The notes under the pieces were generated by a model that saw only the letters and a program-made list of their open reading frames with translations, was not told the DNA's origin and made no database searches. DNA of 64,000 nt from Dactylosporangium aurantiacum (lineage in GTDB: Bacteria > Actinomycetota > Actinomycetes > Mycobacteriales > Micromonosporaceae): positions 1 to 64,000 of the forward strand of contig NZ_JNYJ01000026.1 of the NCBI RefSeq assembly GCF_000716715.1, read 5' to 3'. Shown here piece after piece: positions 1 to 8,500 of the stretch. The first letter of the stretch is position 1; every line of letters begins with the position of its first letter. The position numbers and the translations under genes were made by a program.

Positions 1-1
1 C

Positions 2-770
2 TTCACGACCCTGGTGTTCGGTGCCTGGCCGTGCACCGTGCGGTTCCCCAGCGTGGCGCTGCGGCCCGGTGCCGTGTTGCCCCTCTTCGGAGGGCTGACT
101 CTGCCCTGGCCGGCCGCCCTGCCACGTGACGCCGTCACCGCCCGCCGCGCCGATACCCCCGCGCTGCACGCGCTGACGGACCGGGTCGCCGACGCGGTGG
201 GCGTGCCCCGGCCGCACGTCGTGGTGCTGGACGAGCGCTTCGCCGCCGACTCGGGCTTCGCCGGGCTCCTGCGGCGGCGGTACCTGCGCAGCGGCGCCCC
301 GCTCTGGGCGGTGCTCGATCCAGCGCAGCGCGCCGCGCTGGTGCCTCTTGAACCGGCCCGGTTTGGTGCCCGGGACCCGAGTCGCGCCGCGCTCACCGGC
401 ACCGTCGCGTGCACGCTCGCGACGATGGTCGCCGTCTTCGAACCCTCCGCGGACAAGCGGATGCAGACCAGTCGCAACAACGACGTCGTCAAGACTATCT
501 CGGTAAACCCCGGCCAGCGGGTCGGTGAGGAGCAGGCGTCCACCAACCTCGCCGAGGACCACGAACGCGGCGTCGGTGCCCGAACGGTGCGACGTCGACG
601 TGGCACGCACCGCGTCGACGTTCGCGGTCACGCCGCCGCTCGGCCGGCGCATCGAAGTGCTCGCCGAGGCGCCGGCGATGATGGCCGTCGACCCCGATGC
701 ACTTGCTGAGACGGACGTCGATCTGCGGCCGATGTACCGCCGGCTGGTGCGAGGGCTCAGGAACGGTTGA
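2..770 (+). pseudogene. M48-family metallopeptidase relic
   Basis: The frame is open from the window edge. The first part reads as a hydrophobic N-terminus followed by the stretch that normally precedes the active site in actinobacterial M48 membrane peptidases (LTDRVADAVGVPRPHVVVLD, then APLWAVLDPAQRAALV). Where the family has GHELGH, this copy reads PLEPARF, so both zinc histidines and the catalytic Glu context are gone. Homology stops near position 480. A C-terminal-like piece (TPPLGRRIEVLAEAP through RRLVRGLRNG) resumes in another frame and ends at 770, so there is at least one frameshift and an internal deletion. The 5' end may lie outside the window. The family assignment rests on pattern recall rather than a search. 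The protein is almost certainly not active. Confidence 0.55.
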
Positions 771-940
771 AATTCCGTGCTGTTGGGCCCCAGCCGCTGC
801 GGGCTCGTCGCGGCCCTGGTGTGGCAGCCAGGTCTTCGGCTCAGACGGTCTGCCAACGACCAGGCTGGATGGTCCAACTGGCCTGACGCGTCGACGCTGC
901 CTCCAGTTTGATCGAGCTGATGGTCTGCAGCGCCGACGGT

Positions 941-1343
941 CTAGCGTGGCGTCGTGCCGTACAGCGTGTTCAGCAGTTCGGTATAGCTGGCTGCCGTGCC
1001 GATGCGCTGCCGGCGCTCGGGTTGTACCAGGTCGTAGTGCATGGTGTGGGTCAGGAACACTGCGTTGATGGTGTCGGTACGGATCCGTCGCCGGGTGAAG
1101 GGTAGACCGGCAGTGCGGACCAGGTCGGGCCTGGCATACGTGAGCCGCAGGAACAGCGCCGATGGCGTGGTAGGCGGCAGCGAGGTCGTCAAGGCGTCCC
1201 GCGGGACGGTGAGAGTGCCGAGGATGCTGCGGTTTTCAGCTCACACCCGAAACACAGTTTCGGCACCGTACAGGGCCTCGGCGTACGTCCGGCCGTCATT
1301 CTCCCCGATGTAGAGGTCGACACTTCAGTGCTTGGCCGTTGCC
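941..1343 (-). pseudogene. DUF1876-like gene relic with two stop codons
   Basis: Reading the minus strand from an ATG at 1343 gives MATAKH-stop-SVDLYIGENDGRTYAEALYG, then a second TGA, then an open frame to 941. The start looks like the DUF1876 (small dsRBD-like actinobacterial protein) N-terminus, where a Trp usually stands at the first stop (K-x-W-x-V). TGG to TGA would explain it. The 83-residue tail (FLTHTMHYDLVQPERRQRIG and onward) is not a DUF1876 sequence I recognise, so the locus may be a junction of two fragments. A ribosome-site-like AGGTTGAC precedes the ATG. No function is proposed. Confidence 0.35.
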
Positions 1344-1344
1344 A

Positions 1345-2070
1345 TGTCAACCTCCTTGTGGCTTCTGCTGCCGGCCGTCGCGGGCTCCGCGGGGGCTGGT
1401 CGGTATCTGCGGCGACACCGACCAGCAGGACCGGCTGCGGCTGCGCCGTCGGGTGGTGCGGCAGTCTGCGCCGCCTCCGCGCGTTGAGGTCGCCCGTAAG
1501 GGCTCTTCCCCGGCAGCGGTCTTCACACGACTGATGTAGCGCGGGTGAGGCTGTTGCGGGGACGGGCAGCTTCGTGGCGATGACGCCCTCCGCCGCCATG
1601 CCCTGTGCGCGTTGGCGGCATCCCCGCCTGCAAAGGGCCGGGCGGCCAGTAACTGGCAGGCGACACCACCGGCCCGCCAGCCGTCGCCCGGCTCCGCGCC
1701 GGCGCGCACCGCCGGCGAAGCCGTTCGCGGTCATGGTGGCCGGCGCCGCCGAGGCAGCGTTCCTGGCCGGACCCACCCGGCGGTTACCGGACCGGTGACC
1801 GCGTCGGCTCGCCCGGTGGTCCGCCGCCCGCCGGTCGGAAGGCCCGCCGGTGGCCGCCGCGGCGCCCGATATCGGCCGTGTCGGCCCGTTCTTACTCCCC
1901 CGACGCCGTCCTCTTCCGAGTGCGGTCTCGAGCCGCGTGCAGCGCGCCGGGGCAGCGTCGGCGCGATGTCACCCGTATCGGGTGGTGGTGAGCATCGTCA
2001 GGAAGGCGAACGGTCGGACGTGTGCGTGCAGGACCGGTGCGGACACGGCCCAGTGCCGCGACCCGCCTAC
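1345..2070. other. about 730 bp without a recognisable gene
   Basis: Several overlapping open frames exist here on both strands, but all are Arg/Pro/Ala-rich translations typical of noncoding high-GC DNA. None shows a domain, signal peptide or convincing ribosome site. I see only the leader of the sensor kinase at 2082, with GGGAGG at 2072-2077. Confidence 0.5.
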
Positions 2071-2081
2071 CGGGAGGTCGC

Positions 2082-4007
2082 GTGGCGGTGACCGACGGTG
2101 TCCGGCATCGGCTCATGTCGTGTTTGCTGCCGGCGACGCCGCCGCCGCTCATCGTCGGCGTCATCGTCGCGGCGGTGGTCGTCATCGCCGAGACCGCTGT
2201 GATCGCGGTGCTGCATGCCGCCTACCCGCGGAGTCAGCCGAGCGCCGCCGTCTACATCCTCGGCGTGGTCGCGTTGACGACCGTGTGGGGCGTCTGGCTC
2301 GGCATCGGCGTCGCGCTGGCCAGCGTATTGATGTTCAACTATTTTTACCTACCGCCGGCCGGGCTGCACCTGAGCGTGGACCAGGACCTCCAGCGGGCCG
2401 TGATCTTCGGGTTCGTGGCGCTGGCCAGCGCCGGGCTGGCCGACCTCGCTCGAGCGCGAGCGATAGAGGCGCAAGCGCGAGCGATAGAGGCGCAACTGCG
2501 GGCGGCCGAGGCGGACATCGCGGCCGAAGTCGCTCGCCGCGTCCTCGGCCAGGACGAACTGCCGTCCGGGCTGCGGGCCGGATCCGAGTGTCTCGCCGCC
2601 GGGTTCGGCCTCTCCCGCGTGTCGATCGAGGTCGGCGACCCATCGGGCCCGGACGAGATCGCCGGCGCGACCACGCTCGAACTTGGCGTCGAAGACGGCC
2701 GTCCCGGGCGGCTGGTCGTTGCGGACGACACCCCGCCGGCGACGCTGGAACGCCTCCGCGACCGGCTGGGCCCCGCACTGACGGAGATCGTTCGCGCCGC
2801 GGTGCGCCGCCAGGAGCTCATCGATACCCTGTGGGCCAGCCAGCAGGCGACTCAGGCCCTGCTGGCGGAGCAGGCAGCACTGCGGCGGGTAGCCACGATG
2901 GTCGCCAACGGCGGGCCGCCCGAGGAGGTCTTCGCGGCGGTGACAGCCGAACTGCACCGCCTGTTCCAGGGGTTCCACACCGCACTGCTGCGCTACGAGC
3001 CGGACCGTACCGTCACGGTGGTCTCGGAGCGCGACGACGATGGGCGGCTGATGCCCGACCGCCCGAGACTGCCCATTGCCGGTGAGAACGTCGTCAGCAC
3101 GGTCTTACGTACCCGCCGCACGGCCCGGATCGACTACGACACCTCCACCGGGCCGATCGCCGAGGAGCTGCGGACCCGCGGCATCCGCCGCGGCCTCGGC
3201 GTGCCCATCGTGGTCGATGGCGCGACCTGGGGTGTTACGCGCATCGTGTCGTACAGGCCGGAGCCGGTGCCCGCCGACGCGGAGCGACGCCTGCAGGCCT
3301 TCACCGAGCTCGTCGCCACCACCATCGCGAACACCGAGAACCGCGCCCGGCTCATCGCATCCCGCGTCAGGCTGGTCACCGCGGCGGATGACGCACGACG
3401 ACGCATCGAGCGCGACCTGCATGACGGGCCGCAGCAGCGCATCGTCTCACTCGCCCTGCGGCTGCGCATGACACAGAAGTCGGCATTGGACGACCGGTCG
3501 GCGATGCGGGACCTGATGTCCGACACCGTCCGGACACTCACCGAGATCCACCAGTCCATGACCGACCTCGCCCGCGGCATTCACCCGGCCCTGCTTACCC
3601 AGGGCGGGATCTGCCCGATGCTGCGCGCGCTGGCCCGGCGCAGCATCGTGCCGGTCGAGCTGCAGCTGCGGGTCCCGGACCGGCTTCCCGAGCGGGTGGA
3701 CGTGGCAGTGTACTACGTGGTCTCGGAGGCGCTGTCCAACATCGCCAAGCACGCACGGGCATCGGTCGCCCGCGTCACGGTGCGCGCGGACGTGCGGCGC
3801 GTCTGGCTGTCGGTCAGCGACGACGGCGTCGGCGGCGCCGATCCGGACCGTGGCACGGGGCTTGTCAGCCTGCGCGACCGCGTCGAGGCGCTGGGAGGCC
3901 GGTTCAGCCTCGTCAGCCCGCCGGAACAGGGAACGACCCTGACCGCGGAGATCCCGCTCGTCGAGCCGGACGGGACCCGCGGTGAACACGCCGACCCCGC
4001 GCAGTGA
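2082..4007 (+). CDS. orphan NarL-type sensor histidine kinase (DUF4118-GAF-HisKA_3)
   Basis: This is a membrane sensor kinase of about 641 residues. The N-terminus has a short bundle of membrane segments of the KdpD/DUF4118 type (IVGVIVAAVVVIAETAVIAV onward), then an Ala/Arg-rich coiled linker, a GAF-like domain, and a HisKA_3 dimerisation domain with the phospho-acceptor motif RRIERDLHDGPQQR. The HATPase part shows an N box (SNIAKHA) and a G box (DDGVGGADPDRGTGL). The GTG at 2082 is chosen because GGGAGG lies four bases upstream; GTG 2088 or ATG 2115 are alternatives. A seven-codon unit, RAIEAQA, is tandemly repeated in the linker. No response regulator adjoins it, so its partner must be elsewhere. 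The ligand is unknown. Confidence 0.85.
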   Translation: MAVTDGVRHRLMSCLLPATPPPLIVGVIVAAVVVIAETAVIAVLHAAYPRSQPSAAVYILGVVALTTVWGVWLGIGVALASVLMFNYFYLPPAGLHLSVDQDLQRAVIFGFVALASAGLADLARARAIEAQARAIEAQLRAAEADIAAEVARRVLGQDELPSGLRAGSECLAAGFGLSRVSIEVGDPSGPDEIAGATTLELGVEDGRPGRLVVADDTPPATLERLRDRLGPALTEIVRAAVRRQELIDTLWASQQATQALLAEQAALRRVATMVANGGPPEEVFAAVTAELHRLFQGFHTALLRYEPDRTVTVVSERDDDGRLMPDRPRLPIAGENVVSTVLRTRRTARIDYDTSTGPIAEELRTRGIRRGLGVPIVVDGATWGVTRIVSYRPEPVPADAERRLQAFTELVATTIANTENRARLIASRVRLVTAADDARRRIERDLHDGPQQRIVSLALRLRMTQKSALDDRSAMRDLMSDTVRTLTEIHQSMTDLARGIHPALLTQGGICPMLRALARRSIVPVELQLRVPDRLPERVDVAVYYVVSEALSNIAKHARASVARVTVRADVRRVWLSVSDDGVGGADPDRGTGLVSLRDRVEALGGRFSLVSPPEQGTTLTAEIPLVEPDGTRGEHADPAQ

Positions 4008-4095
4008 CGCGGCACGGGTGCGGGCGGGTCATGCCCCGCGCCCGCTGGCGTCATCCGTCGTAGCCAGCCGGATGTAACTGTTGAAAGTTCCAGGC

Positions 4096-4880
4096 GGCGC
4101 TGTTGCATTTGCCGATCGGAGGGCGCGGTCGAGCGAGTTGCCGGAGCCCGGTCTTCAGATGGCGTGGGTGAGTTCGGTGAACGCCGCGGCGACACGGAGA
4201 CCCCGCGGGGCGTCGAGTCCGAGTTCGTAGTGGCCGCGTCGGAGATTCTGCATGAAGGCGTGTCCGGCGATGATCGTCTGTGCGGTCCGGTCGGTCCGTA
4301 GCCCGCGCATCGGTCTGAGCCGGTGCCTGAGCTGACTGTGGTCTGCTTCTATCCGGTTGTTGGCATGCCGTTCGACGTGATGCCAGGCCCACCGGACCAG
4401 TTCGTCGAGAACTGCCGGGTACACCGGCGCCGCGTCGGTAACGACTTCGGTGGGTCGCACCTTCAGGGTGGTCATCGCCCGGCGGAAGAACCGCCGCGCC
4501 GCGGTGGCGTCGCGGCGGACGGAGACGAGCACGTCGATGACCTGACCGTCCTGTTCGACGGCCCGGTACACGTACCGCCAGACACCGTTGACCTTCACAT
4601 AGGTCTCGTCGACGAACCACCTGCCACCGGGTGCGAGCCGGCAGAACCGGGCCGCGTCAGCCAACAGCGGCGTGAAGCGTTGCACCCAACGGGAACGGTG
4701 ACGTGGTCGACCTCTACACCCCGCTCAAGCAGCACCTCCTCGACATCACGGTAGGAGAGGTTGTACCGCAGGTACAGCCGGACGGCGACCACGATCACGT
4801 CGGGCGGGAACCGGAACCCGGCGAACGCCGACCGCGGTGGCAGGACCGGACGCCGACGGCTCGAGTACTTCATCGTTCAA
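4096..4880 (-). mobile_element. decayed IS6-family insertion sequence
   Basis: The element is recognised by its broken transposase and by one probable terminal repeat at 4096 (GGCGCTGTTGCATTTG), close to the GGCACTGTTGCAAA ends typical of IS6. I could not find a matching inverted copy on the far side between 4875 and 5020, so the right end is decayed or lost. The boundary given there is approximate. Confidence 0.6.
4155..4873 (-). pseudogene. IS6-family transposase, frameshifted
   Basis: The N-terminal third (FAGFRFPPDVIVVAVRLYLR, then LSYRDVEEVLLERGVEVDH) and the C-terminal two thirds (RWFVDETYVKVNGVWRYVYR, VTDAAPVYPAVLDE, HANNRIEADHSQLRHRLRPM) are in different frames. The junction is near 4690, where VTVYRWVQRF is expected and one base appears to be missing. 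The DDE residues are visible: DET, the Asp in VVTDAAP, and the Glu in NRIEADH. Apart from the frameshift the gene is nearly full length, so inactivation looks recent or is rescued by programmed frameshifting (less likely). Confidence 0.85.
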
Positions 4881-5023
4881 GGCTGCCTGACGTGGGAACG
4901 CCCAGCGCAACGTACCCGGGCCATGCACTCCACTTCGAGGGCGCCGACACGGATTCCTTTACACGCAATCGAGAGCGGTGCGTGCCCGCAACGGACCACC
5001 CAGCGCCATGATCCGAAGGGGCG

Positions 5024-5062
5024 AGACACCTTGACTCGTTCAGGCGCAACGTCAAGGTGTCT
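5024..5062. repeat. 12-bp perfect inverted repeat
   Basis: AGACACCTTGAC at 5024-5035 is followed, after 15 bases, by its exact reverse complement at 5051-5062. It lies between the IS6 remnant and the tRNA fragment. No T-run follows. It could be a terminator, a regulatory site or the end of a lost mobile element. Confidence 0.6.
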
Positions 5063-5247
5063 AATCGCTGGCCCGCGCAAGGCAGATACGGGAGCACAAG
5101 CCCGCGACCAGCAAGGACACACCCGGATCCAGATCGTTTGGAACCGAACAAGCTGAGTAAAGGGGTCCAGCAGCGACATGCTTGACCCGACATTCAGATT
5201 AAAGAGAATCTCTGCAGGTAGCCTGACCTGCGGAAACCCTCAAATTG

Positions 5248-5288
5248 TCGGGACGGCGGGATTCGAACCCACGACCCCTTGACCCCCG
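5248..5288 (-). other. 3' fragment of tRNA-Pro(GGG), candidate attachment site
   Basis: On the minus strand the sequence CGGGGGTCAAGGGGTCGTGG, then GTTCGAATCCCGCC and GTCCCGA, matches the 3' half of an actinobacterial tRNA-Pro(GGG): anticodon GGG, 3' anticodon stem TCAAG, T arm with GTTCGAATC, and the acceptor 3' strand. The 5' half (D arm, 5' acceptor) is absent: upstream minus-strand sequence is unrelated. Integrative elements of actinomycetes often use tRNA-Pro 3' ends as attB and leave such fragments, so this is probably an att scar. The intact tRNA gene is not in the window. Confidence 0.65.
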
Positions 5289-5575
5289 GTCGTCGGAGGC
5301 TCCAGCGACGTGCTCAAGCACGGTCAAGATTTGGGCGGGCAGCTTGAGCGGGCGGAAGCGCGGTATCACGTGCTGCAGTCCAGCCGACCCGGCAGATTTG
5401 CACGTGAACCGGCCGCCGCCGAGTTGTCAATGATCCAGGCCCTGGTGACGCTGTTCCGCTTCTTGAGCTTCGCTACGGGCGTCGGTCTCGTACACCTCGG
5501 TGAGCCAGTGCAGTATCTTCCGGGTCCTGGGCCATGCTTGAGCAGCCGCGTGGTGCTCGCCTGGGTGCGCCGGTC

Positions 5576-8500
5576 TCATCCAGACCGTGGCAGCAGCGGC
5601 GCCGCGCAAGTCCGGTTGCGGCCCGCCCGCTTCGCCTCGTACAGCGCGGCGTCGGCAAGTTTGGTCAACTGCTCGTGGTGGTTCGATCTGGTGGGTTCGG
5701 CCGCGGCGAACCCGATGCTCAGGGTCACCAGGCCCGTGTCGGCCAGCTCGTGCGGTTCGGCCAGGCGCTCGACGGCGACCCGGATCCGCTCGGCCGCCGA
5801 GGCGACGGTCGCCAGATCGGCACCGGGTAGCACGACCATGAACTCCTCTCCGCCGTACCGGGCGACGATGTCAGCGTCCCGCACCGACCGGCTGATGGTG
5901 GCGGCCACCCGGCGCAGGCAGTCGTCTCCGGCGAGGTGGCCGTAATGGTCGTTGTACTTCTTGAAGTGGTCGATGTCCATGATCGCGATGCCGACCGGGG
6001 TGCGTAGGCGGATCGCCCGGTGCCATTCCAGGTCCAGCGCCTCGGTCAGTCTGCGGCGGTTCGCGAGCCCCGTGAGCGGGTCGGTGATCGCGAGCAGTTC
6101 GAGTTGTTCGTTCGCGGCGCGTAGCGCCTCGGTGCGCTCGGTTACCTTGTCTTCCAGGGCGGCGTAGAGCAACGCGTTGTCCAGCGACACCGACAGCTGC
6201 CCGGCGATCAGCTCGACCGCGTCCAGCCGGTTCGGGCCGAACGCGCCGCGGATGCGCCGGTTCTCCAGCAACAGCATTGCGCGCGGTTCGCCGCGGCTGA
6301 GGATCGGCACGACAAGCAGCGAGCACACCGGCACGTCGTGCAGATAAGGGTCCCGGCTGAACCGGTCGTCGCGGGTGGCGTCCTCGACGAGCAGCGGCTG
6401 GCGGGTCCGCTCGGCGTAGCGGAACGCGGACAGCGGCAACAGGGCAGCGACATCGGGGTGGTCGATGTCCAGCACGTTGTGTCCGTCCCCGACGGGGTGG
6501 GGCAGCACCCAGCCACTGGCGTCGGCGATGCGCAGGACGATCCGCACCCCGCTGGCGCCGGTCATGGCGGCGAGAACCTCGGTGACCCGATCCTGCAGCC
6601 CGGCCAGCGTAGTCTCAGAGCTCAGCGCCTGCGACGCGCGCACCACGGCGAGCATGTCGATCGTGCTGGCCGAGACGTTCCCGCTGAACGGCCCGGTCGA
6701 CGTCACCGCGGCCGCGCTCCCGCGTACCCCGGCCAGAAACGGGTAGTCCTGCTCCAACTGCGTGACCTTGCCCGCCGCGCCCCACTCCCGGTACAGGTGC
6801 AGCGCCTCGTGCAGGGTCGCCTGGCCGGTGTACTCCATATTGTGGGCGAGAAGGCACTTCGCCAGGCGTTCGGTGATGTACGCACGTTGCCACGGTCGCT
6901 GCCGGCCGGCCACCTCACGGCGGGCTGCGTCGAACGCTCGCAATGCGCCCATCGCATCGCCGGACGCCCAGGCCCGCTCGGCGTCCAGCAGGCGACGCAG
7001 GTGCAGGAAGTTGGCCGGGCAGTCGGCCGCCCGCCCGGCCAGCCAGGCGCGGCGCTCGTCGAGCTCGGCGAGCAGTGCCGCCCGCTGCGCCGCGTCGGCC
7101 ACCCGGGCCCGTTCGGCCAGGGCCAGGCCGTGCATCAGCAGTACCAGCGTCATCGATTGGGTCGGCACCACGAACGGCAGAATCGGCACCGCGGCGCCGG
7201 AGTGCTCGACCAAAGCGTCAGCATCGCCGAAGATGGCCGAGACGAGGGCATGGGCGGCGCGCAGGTTCACCGCAGCGATCGGGTTGTCGCTGAACGCGGC
7301 GAGCTGCTCGTCGAGCTTGAAGCTGGCGTCGTCGAAGCCGCCCAGGACGGCCGTCTCGCCGCGCAGCGCCCGAGCGGCCTGCGGCCATCCCCGGATGGTC
7401 GTCGCGCCCCACTCGTTACCGATCCGGGCCGCGAAGGACAGCCCGGCTTCGGCCTCGGCGACGACGTCGGCCAGGGCCGGGGCACTGTCGAGCAGCTGAG
7501 GAATCGAGGCGTAGTAGGTGAAGCAGGCGTGGTAGAGGTCGCCGCCGCGCAGGAGGAGTTCCCGGGCCTGGCGGGCATGACGGATCGTGTCCTCGAGCGG
7601 TTCGAACCACGGCGCCGCGCAGATCGCGAAGATGTACTCGGCCTGTCCGGCGGCCGGATCATATCCGCGAGCGTGACTCACCTCCAGCACGCGGCGGACT
7701 GCGGTGTACGCCGACGCATAGTCCTGGCGCGACGGGACGGTCACATACGGCGCGTGCGCCAGCGCGCCGACCAGGTCGGCGCACGGCCCGCCCTCGTCCC
7801 ACAGGCGGCGCGCCTCGGTCACCAACCACGGCATGAGCGGCGACCCGCAGAAGAACGAGGCCGGGATCAGGCGGTAGATCAGGCTGGCGATGGCCACCGC
7901 CCGCGGGTCCTCGTTGTCCGGACGGCGCAGGTCGTCCGCCGCGCTGCCACTGATCGCCCAGGCGCGCAGCGCGTCGATCCCGCGGTCGATCACGCCGGGC
8001 AGGTCGGCTGGCGCGGGCGCCGGATGTCCGAGGTCCGCGAGCAGGCCGACGCCCAATTCCACCGCCTCCTGCGGACGAGCGCGGTGGGCGAGGCTGCTGA
8101 TCTGGATCACGGCGAGCTGAGCCCGCTGAACCGGGTCGATCGTGGGCGCGACCCGAGTGTAGAGCTCGTCCGCCTCGTCGAGGCGACCCGAGCCGAACAA
8201 TGCGGTGTGGCGTTCGATCCCCAGTCGCTGACGCAGGCCGGAGTCGGTCCCCGGGTCGGGCGCCAGCAGTCCTTCGGCCGCGGCCAGATAGTTGTCCATC
8301 AGGTCGTAGTTGGCCTGCAGCCGGGCCCTGGCGGCGGCGACCGTGAAGAGCTCGGCCACCGTCTGCCGCTCGCGCAGTTCGGTCACCTCGTCGATCGCCG
8401 CGAGGTACTGCTCGGCCGCGACCGGCTCGAACTGCGGGAACCGGGCCAGCATCCGGGCAAGCTCGAGATGCCGGGCCGGCCGGACCATCGCACTCATGCC

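Noticed and set aside
5245..5433. Plus-strand ORF beginning MSGRRDSNPRPLDP
   Set aside because: This translation is the antisense of the tRNA-Pro 3' fragment, a well-known false ORF type; no ribosome site or domain.
5427..5550. Minus-strand tail KILHWLTEVYETDARSE, possibly an IS66-type transposase end
   Set aside because: Protein-like and plausible near other IS debris, but too short and without a start; similarity is only from memory.
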